The translations under genes were made by a program, and so were the position numbers. The notes under the pieces are model-generated. The model searched no databases. It was not told the DNA's origin and was given only the letters and a program-made list of their open reading frames with translations. Source: Penicillium oxalicum (taxonomy: Eukaryota > Ascomycota > Eurotiomycetes > Eurotiales > Aspergillaceae). Taken from it: DNA of 64,000 bases. The stretch spans positions 62,001 through 126,000 of the forward strand of contig NC_064651.1 in the NCBI RefSeq assembly GCF_001723175.1. Reading direction: 5' to 3'. Shown here in pieces: positions 11,357-23,886 of this stretch; the first letter of the stretch is position 1; every line of letters begins with the position of its first letter.

Positions 11357-12793
11357 CTATGACCATCCGTGTACGCGATGGGCCTCTTCCCGGGCCAACG
11401 CACGAGACGATTTGTCACTGCTTGCGGAGGAGAAGACGGTAATCTCCTCTTTCATTTCAAGACTAGAGGGAGATTGAGACCGGTCGGTAGGGTGAATCTC
11501 ATAGGAATGGCCCATCAACTGGCCGTGCTTGGGTCGGGACTCTGACCAGGCCTCCAGCTCAACCGTTCGCATGATCCCATCCCGGTCATCCTCGTAACCG
11601 ACATTGGCACTTGGCAACTCGTCCACGTCCGGCATAGGATGACTTTTCTGAGAGCGCCCAGTAGATAGCCATGGTTTGGAAGACCCGCTGGGCTGATTAC
11701 CGGCATAGCTTGAATTGCCGTGACTGCTGTCAAGCTGAGGGAACCAGTGAATGACGAGTGGACGGAGAGCAGGCGCACAGGCACAAATCTGGCAGTCATT
11801 CTATGTTAGAATGCATCTTTTGGGTGGGTAGTAAATGGAGTTTCATCGACGTACCAGGCCAATGTTGATCTCGGCCGACGCGGCGATCAGAATGGGCCAA
11901 CTGAGCCACGTTCTATCATAGCCTACGACCATACTCTGCCATACGAAAGCCGTTCGAACGGAACCCGCGACAGTGACCAACACACCGAGACCAAAGATAG
12001 ACATGACAGCAAGGCGTTGGCGGACGGGCAGCTTAAGTCGCCAAATCAGGGGCATAGGCACCGCTGTGGTCATGAAATCGGTGAAGAGGTTGATGACACT
12101 AGCGGCAAAAAGAACATTGCCTTCATTCAAACAGTGATGTTTGAATTTCGGGCCCACCGTCCAATACGCCTTGATCGGTCTGTGGTTCCATATCAGCATT
12201 TTTGCGGTGAAAAAGGAGGGCAGAACAAGAACTAAAAACAAGCAAGATCCGGTATAGCCTGTCCACTGAATCAAAGTCATGACATACGCGCATTGAAAGA
12301 TACTCGTGATGGTAAAGAGCACATTCGCCATTCCCGCGACAAACATGGCCAGAAGAAAAGTCCAATTGTACCACTGCATTCCTCCCTTCTTTCCTGCGCC
12401 GAGGAGACGTCGACAAAACCACAGAATGGAGATTTTGGTAAGACTCGTTGCTTGAGAGTAGAGGATCTGAAAGGCGATGTTGAGCTTTTGCACAGTGGAC
12501 AACCACGGTGGAGGCACATCCCAGACATGGCGATTCCATCCCCAGTTTTCCGTTGCCAGTGTCGTCACGGCTACCATGCCGATTGTGAAGATCAAAGCCG
12601 CAAAGATGAGCCAGTCGTCTGTACCAACGCTGTAGGTGATCCAGGCACGAGTGTACATGCGAAGCATGACTACTGCAAAAGCAAGTGCGGTGAAAATGGC
12701 ATTCACATAAGCGACTCCGTGCCCACGACTCTCGGGATTGATGTAGTTTGGTTTTGGCCAACTGGCCATGATGGCTGGAGGAGGGAGTTTCAT
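11357..12793 (-). CDS. Fungal rhodopsin-like 7-TM membrane protein (PTH11-like family)
   Basis: Two exons (12793-11855 and 11788-11357) give 456 residues. The N-terminal domain carries seven hydrophobic segments with the family signatures RMYTRAWI...GTDDWLIFAALI, NIAFQILYSQATSLTKISIL and SVRTAFVWQS...YDRTWLSWP. The splice junction yields EINIGL|ICACAPALRPL, the motif that closes this domain in fungal members. A polar tail of about 140 residues, rich in Ser and charged residues, follows and is presumably cytoplasmic. The ATG at 12793 (MKLPPPAIMASW) is preferred; 12769 (MASWPKP) is an alternative. These proteins are often discussed as GPCR-like sensors, but ligands and signalling are generally unproven. 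No neighbouring gene clarifies its role. Confidence 0.82.
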
Positions 12794-15700
12794 GGCGACG
12801 TGTGTGCAGGTTGTCACACCTTGTTTCCGTCGCCCCGGTTGAAGCCGTCGAAGAGAGTGTAGTGCGTTGACAGCAATGAGATGCAACGCAAAAAAGGCGA
12901 TTTTTGGGTCAATGGACCTTTGCAAAGTTCGAATTCGATCACAAGTGAGAGGAAATGGTCGTAGTGGACAGAATCAATGAGGGTATGAGGCGCCAAGGTG
13001 GAATGGCAGAGAAAGGAATGAACAGGCTCAGCAGAGGAACACTGGAGTGCTCATCTTCGTGAGCGGCACAGCGACCAATACATCTGCTGACGATCAGAAG
13101 TAGGTCTCAAGGCGAGCATTTTGTGTCTGGGGGCAAATGGGACCAATTCTCAACCCCCAAAAAAAAGCCCGCCACCGAAACTGCGAAGAGGGCCTCGGTT
13201 TAGATGACCACTTCTTGAATCACCTTCCACTTGCTCCACACGCCCACTGCCGGCCAAGACGGGTGATCCGCTCGATCCGTCTCAATGAGCAATAATCAGT
13301 CGGACCCCCCCCCCTGTGTTCGCATAGAATTAGCTGGTGAATTTGATTCCGTGGTTCGGGATTTCGCTATTGACGCTTTGTCGTTGTCCAGCAGAAGTTG
13401 ACAGAAATTTGGTCGCTTGGAGGTGGGTACGGTTTTTACATTTCCATTGAGGGCCGCATCACCACGAGGTCAGAAAAGAGTTGCGAAAAGTATACCCTCT
13501 TGAGGGCTTTCTAGTCCTGACCATGGTTGACTGTGTCCAAGATGTTGCTGGGCTGTGAGTAAAACGACAAACGTGCTCACTTTTGCGCAAGTGCGAGACG
13601 AAGTAGAGCTTAAATTCGATATGCAGCTAAAATGACCCTTATCGGATACATCTAGACTCAAGGCGCCCACAAGCTCACGCAACTGTGGAGGGGTAAGATT
13701 CTTCTGAGAATTTCTGGAAAGACCGACCAACGAGATCTAAATTCCAGCCTCTCTGTGCATTACAGCTGGAAAGTGCTATTCATGTGGTGGATATCCTGCA
13801 TGGTAAATCTTTCCATTCTGGGATTTTGGCTGAACATTTCAACTCGAATGCCAATGCTTCCGGGTCTGCTAATTATTGTGATGTGCCAACCGGAGCCAGA
13901 TTAGACAATCATGCCGGGTCTTGCGGCTTGACTCTTGCTCCAATCAATCAACAGAAGGGGAGGACCCATCTATTAAGGACAAAGCAAAGATTTGAAGTGG
14001 ATCTGAGGCGAATCATGCTTGATCAAGCTGAACGCTGAATGTGTTCTGCACCTACCTGCTAACGATTCTGAACCTGCAGTGGATTCGGAATGTGGCACCA
14101 GCTCAGAGCTCGACCTGGACTTGGCATTTTTCTCGTTGCACCTGCGGCACGCTACAAATACTAAATATTGAGCTCGAGGTCTTGGCACGAATTGGTCATA
14201 ATCGAATTCAACAGATTACAGTTTAGTTGGGGCCATTTAGATTGACCCTTGCTTCGGGGGTGTGCAGAACGGGCTCCACACTTGCAGGTTTTCTCGAGGT
14301 ACGGAATGGTATTTCATGTAATTACAAAACAATAGATCATGGAATCAACAAAGGTCCTTGTTGAGTCGTTCGAGTATACTGCGCGTGCATATGTTATCTC
14401 TCATTCCGAAATGGATTGCGAAAGGGATTAGAAAGACCGTAGAATTTATCCCCAGTGTCCAAGTGAGCGATCTGTTGGGGTGTTCGTTTCAGAGTTTTTT
14501 TACTATGAATTATTTATAACAGAAGGTTGTGCTCAGGCAAGGACTGAGCTTTGTCGAGCATCAAATAGATTCTGCAATGCGGGGGATATAACTTATTGAT
14601 GAAGAGCAAACACCTAGGCCGAGCAGCTTTGATTCACCGTATCACATCTGTGTGAAGTAGCAAGGGCTATCGGCCCTAAGCCCGGCAATTGAGCTTGACA
14701 CAAATGGAAATGGTGGAGCCTCTCGAATAGGGCTTCAAAAGTCTGGTATATTTTTTTTACTGTAAACCCAAACAAAGCACTGTCCTGGCTCACAATTGAG
14801 CTTCGAATGTTAAGCATGGGTCTGCATCACCACTGCAGCCCCGGTTCCATGCAGCACTCCATACCCCGTAGGGCTGAAGTGATTCGGCTGAATCTCGGCT
14901 GCACGGTGGGGCCGGCATCGACGGCTCCAGGAGACGGTTGACTCGAGTCCAGATCGCTCGGTTATTGTCAAGTATGGTATCGTAAAAGTCGAACCCATAC
15001 CGCACAATACTAACAACAGCGGGGCCACAGTACAGCCCAAATTTGAGACTTGCCCAATTTTGACACATTCCACGGGGCCATGGGTAGATTCGGAAGGTCA
15101 TGGCTGAAGAGTGCTAGACTTTGGAGGCGATGCATAGCCTAAAAAAAATCGAAATCAGATTGTTCAAGAAAGGTCCATCGTCATGTTATCGCTTTGTCCG
15201 CCGGCGCCTTGTTCGCACAGACCATGCTGCAGAATAGGACTAGATACGATGACTCTCAACAGACGACACCCCTGGTATCAATAGATCCTCGAAATTCATC
15301 CGTTATGCATTGTGGGAATTCCCAAAATCGTCTGATTATAGAAAATTCAATCTCAGCGATGGAGCTGCGTGTGCGCATTTTCCACGCTGACGTCCGAGCA
15401 GAGACCACATTAGGCGGAGCGCACCCGCTGGCAGACGCGAGTAACGAGCAACTCCACACCGAGCTTGGTCATGCGATTGATCCACTTTTCATCGTGTGCG
15501 GATGGCTGTGCAGCCGAGAAAAGCCGATTTAGGAACTACATGACAATCCATCCACGTGGCGATGACCCCGTCTGGGCTTGGACCAGTACCCAAACCGGAG
15601 TATGATCCGTTCTATTGGGTCTGGTGGGTTAAATGCCGAAGGTATTTTGACGCACAGACTATGTAGGTGGGCAGGACACTGTACTTCGGCATCCGATCAG

Positions 15701-17463
15701 GACTTGATATTGAGAAATTGTTTCAATCTCGCTTCGCAAACCACCATGGAGGCTGTTATGTTCATGAAGGGGATATACGCTGCACAAAAAGACGTGTTAC
15801 GGTCCAGACCGCAGTGACGGCCAAGGAGCCATGACAATAAAAAAAAAGACCGCCCGCGAAAAACCGAGTCATGTCGGAATTTGATCCATTTTTGAGTGAA
15901 ATCATATACCTATTGGCTTGGCTGGTTCAGCAGTCATGAAATTTGCATCATTCATACAAGAGCACCCGAAGGGCAAAATCTTATATTTCTTGCGAGGATT
16001 CAGAAATCACATATTTTATATCGCCCCTATTGCCATTAAAAACGACGGCAAGGTGGGAGACAGAGATCCACTAAGCTTACTTTCAACGATGTGGTCACAC
16101 CCACCGGGATCAGAAAATTCTTCAAGAACTTTGACATATCGATCCTCCATATCGCAATCACCCAGCATTTCATTCTCAATATCTTCATCTAAGATGCTTT
16201 CAAACGTCTGTAAAGATTTCTCGATGTTCATTCCCATCACTAGTCCTGAAGTTGCTATGTTTTTAAAAGTTAGCAGGATCTATTTTCTAGGGGGCGAAGG
16301 ACCACTGAGGCGGCCATGTAGGTAAGTAATTTCCACTGCACCTCTGTAAAGCTACACCTGAGCGTGGTAAAAAGCGAGGCATTCGAAAATCACCCTTTGA
16401 GCTTTTGTTGAACGTGGACTGCAGATTGTAAGAGTATCCAAAGAGGGGGAGAAAGGGATCAATATGGTAAGATTGACTAGGTAAGGGTGAGAGGGCTTAA
16501 CAAATACCATACCAGTACTGGTGGTCCTTCCAAGCCGGACGGACAGGTCTACAACAGAACCGAGCTACAGCCCAAGGTGACGCTGGCAGCAGGGAGAAAT
16601 CGTGCTAAATGGTACGAGGCAAAGATCAGTGATACTTATATGAGTAATCGTGGGAGGTCTAGTGTTACTTATGCGGTTCTTGTCATGGTGGACCCTTTAC
16701 TTAGCTCTGATGCCTGTTCAAGCAGTCCGAAGGCTGGAAACATTTATTGCGTTGGGCCCAACTACTACTACTGAAATGAGACCGAAATGAGCACCGGGGC
16801 TGTTGTTTCGGTTGCTGTCGGGCTTTCCACTCCGTTAGACTGCAGGTGGCGAAATGACTGGAGGAGCCTCGAGATCGTGGCCTAGTAGATACCAGGGCAG
16901 AAGGTGAATAGACTCTTTACTTTTCAAGCCCCATTCCAGTCCAAGTCGCCGGTTTCGGCACTCACATCAAGCATGTCATATATACCTAATGATCATATAT
17001 CTCTTCCTTCCGTTTCCTCATTGGGCTAGAAATCTGCTGGGTCCTGGGTTGACCGTGCGATCACTGTGTCTCGATCGAGAAAGTAAACCAATTTCGGTCT
17101 ACTCTGCAATAGACTTTCAAAGTTTCACAAATATGTCATGGGTTTTGAGCTGGGCTTGTTCGACTGCAAAATCAATCGAGCAGCAAGCTTCCAATTAGGT
17201 GCAAAGACTGCCCGTAGATCCGCTTCTTGTGGTGAGTCTGGAAGAAGAAAGAAAATTCCTCACCTGCACTTAGGCCAAGAAACTTCAATAGTGAACAAGC
17301 AGTGATGCATTCTGGAGGTTGATTATGTATATTTACAGTCAAGCTTGCCTGCCACATGATCGCAGATATGAGAAGATAGTAGATACAATCATTAGACACC
17401 CTCCAGAGACTATTGTACACATGCAAACGATAGAATTGAAAATAAACCCCTTGGGCAAAACTT
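12794..17463. other. 4.7-kb region with little or no coding signal
   Basis: No open frame in this stretch carries a recognisable domain, and no transposase, reverse transcriptase or terminal repeat is seen. A C-homopolymer occurs near 13305. One short acidic minus-strand frame at 16016-16240 is listed separately. Promoter DNA of the 7-TM gene occupies the left end. The rest could be decayed sequence, long UTRs or non-coding transcripts. Confidence 0.45.
16016..16240 (-). CDS. Possible exon of an unrecognised small acidic protein
   Basis: A minus-strand frame encodes an acidic stretch (IEKSLQTFESILDEDIENEM, then MEDRYVKVLEEF) with protein-like composition and amphipathic periodicity. A GTAAGC donor lies shortly after HIVES, and a GCTAAC...ACATAG branch/acceptor pair lies just upstream. 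It could therefore be an internal exon of a small gene between about 16.0 and 16.35 kb. I do not recognise a family, and flanking exons are not convincing. Confidence 0.22.
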   Translation of the reverse strand: MMGMNIEKSLQTFESILDEDIENEMLGDCDMEDRYVKVLEEFSDPGGCDHIVESKLSGSLSPTLPSFLMAIGAI

Positions 17464-19255
17464 CTAGTTTTTCGCTTCGCGTCTCTGCATCCAGCGACGC
17501 CACTATTGAAAACCAGTTAGCACGCAAGTTTCCTTGGAGGTATCTCGATCAAACGGTGTAAACTTACCGTGGGATTGAAAAAATAGACAGGAATGCCCAA
17601 AAGGAAGACGCCTGCGGATAGACCAGCAAAGATGCCCATTGCAACCGGGTAGCTGTATTTGGAGACCAGTGGGTTCAAGCCGTAACTGATTCCGAACGCG
17701 ACAATGTTCTTGGTGCCCACAACAGCCACAAGAGCAGGACCAGGGTTTTTCTCCCAAGCTTCAGCAGCAAAGGATGTGGATAAAATCAACACAGACACAA
17801 ATGCAATCTGCAACAGCGTCCATCCCATATACGGCCCACCCCAGGTCGCACCGCCATTGGCAGTGAATCCATATAGAAGCAGCGAGACGACTGTCAGAAT
17901 CCCGGGGAAGATGAGAAGTAGCAGGCGATGCTCAGGCGTGTGGACACCGTTGGCTCGCTTGGCTAGGCGCACGATTAGCCAGTCACCAAACACACCTGCA
18001 TACAGCATGGCCCCAAAACCACCAAAGATGCCGCCCAAATTGATCAAACCAACATTCTTGGCAGGCCAGCCGTACACTTCCTGCAGGACAGTGTCATAGG
18101 TCAAAGACATGCCTACACTGCAGCCCAGCACCACAGACGAAAGCAAGGTCGCGTACAGGATACCTGGGGAACCGAATGCCTCGAACATGTGGAGCCAGGA
18201 AGTGACAATGACCTTGAGGGGGTGCTTTGCAGGCTTCTGCCAGGGTGCAAGCATTTCGAGATACGACTTCTTTGGTCGCGCTTCATCGGGGATGTCCTGA
18301 GCGTCGGCCTCGGACGCAACCAGGTACGCCTGAGCTTGCTCACCCGTCAAGACCTGGGTAACACCAAAATGATCTGTCATGACCACTTGACCGTTGATCA
18401 TTTGGGCGCGTCGATGATACCGAGTCTCAAAACCGCTGAAGATGACAATAATGAGACCGACACCAATAGCAATGACATAGACCCAGTAGAACCAACGCCA
18501 GCCGAGAGCAGCGGCTTCATAAGAGGACGCTAGGTTGAGGACGCTAGTGATGACATTCTGGGTTGCCCAATAGACTCCAAATACAAGGCCACGCTGGTGG
18601 ACAAAAGTAACTTCGGAGAGCATAAGTGGAAGAAGCTGAAAAGATCTCATATCAGAATGGGCTTCTGCTGCGGATGTATCGGAAAAGAAATCTTACCGAC
18701 TCAGTTGCACCAGTCGCGAGGCCTTGAACACACCGCAAGCTCAAATGTTGCAACCAGGTTTGAGATACAGCACAGCCAATGGTGGCAACGAAAAGAACTG
18801 TGATGGATACCAAGGCAGTTGGTCGACGACCATAGACCAGACCCAGAGGAAGAATAAGATAATTCCCTGGCCGCCTTAGCCATTCCGCATCAAAGAACCT
18901 GGACACTGGGAACAAACTCACCAATACCAACGAATAATGAGGGAAACGTGCCCAGCCAGACGATGTGAGTAGAGCTGATGCCCTGGGGACCATAAAGTCC
19001 GAAGAAGACCCCCAAGATCGCACCCAATCCTCCCACCACTGAAAGAGACATGATGGAGAACCAGCAGCAGCTGACAATCACACCAGATTTCTCCCACACG
19101 GTGAAATTGAGCGGATCATTGGGATCAGCACTGGGAACGGGCAACCGCTGAATTTGACCTGCTGCATCGATGAGGATATTTCCCGCCTGGTCATTTTGAG
19201 TCTCAAGATCTTCCACAAACTCAATCTTCGCTTTCTGATCCATGACGGAACTCAT
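17464..19255 (-). CDS. MFS transporter (DHA1/Hol1-like)
   Basis: Four exons (19255-18922, 18866-18697, 18635-17568, 17502-17464) join to 536 residues. The product is a 12-helix major facilitator of the proton-antiporter type. Visible features are the hydrophilic N-terminus with SADPNDPLNFTVWEK before TM1, the loop 2-3 signature GLVYGRRPT, RCVQGLATGATES, and a central cytoplasmic loop of about 85 residues (RYHRRAQM...EMLAPW). The second half includes GVFGDWLIVRLAKR and GISYGLNPLVSKY. The final exon encodes the basic tail WRRWMQRREAKN after FFNPT. The ATG at 19255 (MSSVMDQ) is preferred. It lies downstream of the C2H2-Zn2Cys6 regulator gene on the same strand, so it may import or export the substrate of the neighbouring oxygenases. 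The substrate cannot be read from sequence. Confidence 0.88.
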
Positions 19256-19915
19256 TGCTGTGAGCGTTAGGGTCCAGACAATGCTTGTCTGGGATGTGCA
19301 GCGGCTACAGGGCAAGAGAGAAATCAATCACACGGGGATAGAAGGCTTCTTCTAAAGAGCTGATCGCTTGGGCGACAGTTCCCCATGTTCAGCAGGAGTA
19401 TGAAACTCAGTCCCTCGGGACCTCCACTAGACCAAATTGCAGAGAGGGGTCTAGCTCAGTCAAGGTACGCGAGCGAGACGCCAAAAATGACAGGGCCGGC
19501 CGGGTAGAAAAGACCAATGAGCCCCGTAATGGACGACAATAGTATCCGTCAAGACGGTCTCGCGGTGATGGAATTGGTTGGGACTGGCAAGTTTTTGTGG
19601 GGAGAGGAGACATTCGAGGCAATTCTGGTTCCCCGCGGGGGTGGGGGAGACCCCCACATACCGAATGGTTCACGTGCGCTGTTTCTGACTGGCTCCTCCC
19701 TTCGGCAATGCTGAGCTCGTGTCTGGCGGGCGGTTTACCCGGAAGGTGGGTGAGGTCTTTTCGAGCTTCGTCGCTCCTTCATTGGATCTCAATACATACA
19801 AGTCAAATCACTTCGTGGCGTCGTGTGCCGTCCGGAAACTCGCATGCGAATCCTTGTTATCGTATATAATTTGCCGTTTCAGCCGATATCCGCATGATCC
19901 TACCTCTGAAATTCA
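19256..19915. other. Transporter promoter and regulator 3' flank
   Basis: This 660-bp intergenic segment separates the transporter start from the regulator stop. Apart from the GC-rich site cluster at 19597-19657, nothing gene-like is present. Confidence 0.55.
19597..19657. promoter_or_regulatory. Cluster of CreA-type SYGGRG sites with a perfect hairpin
   Basis: Within 61 bp there are five matches to SYGGRG on either strand: GTGGGG at 19597, CCCCGC at 19631, GCGGGG at 19635, GTGGGG at 19641 and CCCCAC at 19652. The last two form a perfect inverted repeat, GTGGGGG-AGA-CCCCCAC (19641-19657). The cluster lies about 340-400 bp upstream of the transporter ATG. SYGGRG is the established CreA binding consensus; actual binding is inferred. 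Confidence 0.55.
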
Positions 19916-22900
19916 CTAGACAAGGGATCCCAGATCTTCAATTAAGGCGCATAGGTTGTGAATCATAGGGGGCAACATATCATCTGGGGAGGACCGGGGA
20001 CAGTTGCCTTTGAAGACCTGCCGAGCGACGGCCATGACAGCACGGGGTTTATTCAATTCGCAGAAAACAGAAATGTCCTGAGACTGTGGGCCTTGAGATT
20101 GGAGCATCATTAGCCCAGGCCGACCGATGCCGTGGTTCAGGAACGATTTGGTGACGGGGGTTTCCATTCCATCGAGAGAGACCTGAGCCCCAGATCCGGC
20201 ATCTCGCATAGGTGCAATCATTTCGTCTCGCTTGTTCTCGCCACATTGGAGCAAGCTGTAAACCCAGAGGACCAGTGTGGCGTGGTAGAGTGAAAGAGAA
20301 TCAAATCCTCGCAATTGGAAAATGGCCACATTCCGGGCCGCTCGGATCACTTGACCGGCATGCCAAATCGCAGTGCGGGCCTCTCTGGTTCGGCTCCAGT
20401 CCCTTAGTCCAGGATAGGCCCGTCGAGCATCGAGCTCGCCCATCTTTCCGACGAACCTTTGGATTGCGTCCATATCAATATGCAGGGACATCATGACAAA
20501 TTCATTGAATAACGTTGTCACGGGGAGGGGATTGCGCGAGTCTTGCTGCACAGCTTGAAGTGTCATGTACCTGCATCTTGTCAGCAACCAGCTCAAAGCA
20601 CTATGGCCAGGGACCGTCAATCAGATGGGACCTACAGATCATCTTGCCGACTTTGAAGCCATAAGCGAGTAGTGGCGCGATGACCCGATCGGGAAGCTTG
20701 TGAAACAAGCATTTGCTGACGAAATTCCCAGACTTGTAGAGCCAAAGCTTGAAGGAGAGCGTTTGTCGCAATTTCCAGATCGAGATCGTCTGGCAGCTGC
20801 ACAAGAAGGGACGGGTCGGCCAACAAGTCCCGTAGACTGAACTCAGAGCACGCAGCCACTCGGTATTTGGTCATCCAGGCTTCCCTCCAGGCTTGAGCAT
20901 CGGGAGCGAGCCACAAATCCCTCGCAGATGGAAAGTGTAATGTCAACTCCGTATAAGAGATGAGTGCAGGTCGATTTAAGGCAGCAGCGACAATGACGTC
21001 ATGAGCAAATAGGTGGTAGACAAGTCTAATGCGAAAATTAGGTGAATGGCCCTCGCCAATGATTACACAGCTATGTCGGGTCTACTCACCTCCGGAGAGA
21101 TTCCTGGCGTACCCAAGCATGCCATGCTCGTTGAAGAGACTCCTCGTTGTTTTCAAATGTGTACGGAGTAATGACAGTGTATGTTGACTGGTCAAAAGCC
21201 GCCCCTCTACGTAGAGCCTGAAATCCTCGTTAGTAAAAGGCATGTAGCGCTTGCGATCCTTGACTCACCGTGACGAGTGGCTGTAGATAGCTCTCTGCGA
21301 TCTGCATCTTCCGAGTATATCCACAGAACACACCAATATCCAGCCATATCATAGAGGCCTGCAAGTATTGCAAGTCCCGAAGCATGCTATTGTCTTCTTC
21401 GACCTGCGCATACCGACTTATTAGTTCAAGGGCGCCGCGTGGAAGAGAGCAGATCGCCCGAGGTGACAACTTACCAATTGCGCGAGGCTCACCCGCGTGA
21501 TTTCTTGAAGCACAATGCCAGTTTTGTTAATCGATGGCATACCACAGCAAACGCAGCCTGCCGCAACTAGGGCTGTGAGAAGTTCGGGCCGGAGCTGTTG
21601 ATAGCCGGCATCGAAGAAGGTATACGGGTGAATCCACGCATCTGTTTCAATCCGCTTGCCGATGCCAATTTTGATCAGTGTGTCTAGGTAGTCGGCGGAC
21701 GGAAATGTTGCGACTGACAGTCGCGAGCCGCCTGTCCGTAAGACTAATTTGAGAATGTCGTCACGAGCTTGATATGAAAGATGTCCAGGAATCTTCATAC
21801 TATCGATATGATTTTGATTGGAGGATGAGATGCTGTCGCCATCGCGCAGCGGAAGACGTTGCTCGTCGCTAAAAGCATGTTGGTTCTTCTCCGGAACCCA
21901 AAGCCTGTACACTTGTGTCAGACCTGGTGGGGCTCGAGAGATGCATGTGCCTTTTCGTCAAAATTTCTTACCACACAGAACGGCCAAACGCAGCAGCCCG
22001 CTGACTGGCAGATTTCTCATCATCGGGTGGCGGCTGCTGAGGGGTTTCGAAGCCAGATGGGGCGAGCGTAACATCGAGTATCTTATCCAGCTCCGGGATA
22101 AAATCAATTCCAAACACATCGCTGTCCGCCATGTTAAATTCAGTATCTTGCATGAAATCAAACACACGTGGGTGCTGTGTGCCTTGCATTGGGTCATTCG
22201 TCTCGAAACCGGGCAACATCACCTGCTCAAAAAAGGCAGGGAATCCGTTGAGAGGCGAGTAGACCGGCACGCTCTTCGGCGGGATAACATTGTCTAACGT
22301 CCCATCCCCGTGGACAGGAGTTAGACTTGCATGGAAAAGCCCAGGGATGTTTCCTGGATAGGACCCGGGCAAGGGAGGCCCGCTATATTCAGAAGGGCCC
22401 GAGTCAGGTGTCCCTGAGTATGTCGACTGATCGAGCGCTTGATTCCCGGGTCTGGGCGAATGTGAGGGGACTGAGACAGAGAATGACAAGCGCGTGCTGG
22501 ACCGACGTCCTCCTTTGGATCGCGGAGCACATGAGATGCCTTTGGATTCGCATCGCTTTTGGTTCACTTTCAGCATATGCGTCCTCTGCCCAAAATGCGG
22601 CTAATGGCGTACCTTGCAGGGCCTTTCATTACCACAACTCAATTTTGCGGTCGCGCATGCTTCGCACGCTTCGATCGCACGCTCCTTGGTTCTTCTAGAG
22701 GACGTCGTACCGTCGGTCTCCTCCTTTTCGTGCACGGCTTGATGCCGCTGAAGTACATCTCTGTTCGATTACGAGGTCAGCGTTTTAACCACCTAGCGAG
22801 CGCAGCATCTCTACCGCGACAGGGTGGGAGGAACCGATCGTACCGACGATTAAAACCACGCTGACAGATGGGACATTGATATACACGTTCGTTGCGGTCT

Positions 22901-23337
22901 ACAACATTAGAATTGCCTCTGCTGGGTTCATGTATGTGTGTCCCTGTTCGTGTTCTGCCAGAGCACGAGGCCTGTTACTCACGTGAGTCCAGATGCCGGG
23001 CCAGGTGGTCCGGTCGCTCGTACGCTTTGTCGCAGTGTGGGCAGTGATGCTGATTGACCGCCTTCCGTGGAGACGGACGCGCATCCTCCAGCTCGACCAG
23101 ACTTCTTTCGGGCATGACGGGCGTCGGCGAAGGTGGGGAGGAGCAAGTGGACAAGCGCTTGATTTTATCAGCTCCGGGCGACTTGCGGAGAAGTGCGTTC
23201 CCCCAGATGGTCCTCCGGTGGATCCTCGGCCCTCCCCCGACTTTTGCGGGCCACGACTGCCCAACTTGCCGATGGCTTGACCGGATCCAGCAAAGCTGCC
23301 CCGGCCGGTGAATTTGCGAAAGCTGGGGAGCATCCAT
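19916..23337 (-). CDS. Transcription factor with two C2H2 fingers, a Zn2Cys6 cluster and a fungal_trans domain
   Basis: Nine exons (23337-22983, 22898-22844, 22760-22613, 22555-21972, 21904-21475, 21403-21269, 21217-21090, 21025-20636, 20570-19916) join in phase to 959 residues. Finger 1 is CPHCDKAYERPDHLARHLDSH. Finger 2, split by an intron, is CPICQRGFNRRDVLQRHQAVH. About 25 residues later comes a Zn2Cys6 cluster, CEACATAKLSCGNERPC then KRCESKGISC, with perfect C-x2-C-x6-C-x5-C-x2-C-x6-C spacing. A Pro/Ser-rich linker follows, then a fungal_trans-type region (YLDTLIKIGIGKRIETDAWI; RAWHAWVRQESLRRLVYHLF). It is presumably nuclear and a likely pathway-specific regulator of the adjoining transporter and oxygenases. 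The ATG at 23337 is the first in frame; MPERSL at 23115 is an alternative. Confidence 0.88.
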
Positions 23338-23886
23338 TGGCGACACTAGTAGTCACGTAGCGGACCATTCAGCGTGGTGCGATTATAGAGCCGTCGGGAA
23401 TGTGGCGTCGACGCCTCTGGACAAGTTGTGGGATAGCCACACATGTCCTTGTCTTTTTGGAGTCTGATTGAAATGGCCTGAAAATTGAATTCATGTCGTC
23501 GGCGGTCTTACCTCCAAGCTGTTGGAGTACGCGATGGGACACCGAAATATTTCGACGTCCCCGAGGACATTGCTACAGTGGGCCGATCCACACTCGAAGT
23601 CCACAGCGAGAGGCGACGATCATGACTCAGTATTTCCTGTCGCCCTGAGTATCACGATTGGCGATGACAGTCCGGGCTGAAGGGACCACGAGATTGACGA
23701 AATATCCACAGATTTTATCAAAACGATGTTGGCTACAATTCGAGAGATCTCGTTCATGGGGAATCAACAGGCAAGAGTAGTATATTCAAAACGGACCACA
23801 TCCTTGCCACCCAAATGACCATGCCCGCACGACATGATTCCTCACCCTGTCGATCGTTTGCTATGTAATGGCTTGCAATGCAGAAC
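23338..23886. other. Regulator promoter and monooxygenase 3' flank
   Basis: This 549-bp non-coding stretch lies between two minus-strand genes. No additional frame or RNA is recognised. Confidence 0.5.

Noticed and set aside
12123..12761. A 212-codon minus-strand frame.
   Set aside because: It is an out-of-frame shadow of the rhodopsin-like gene.
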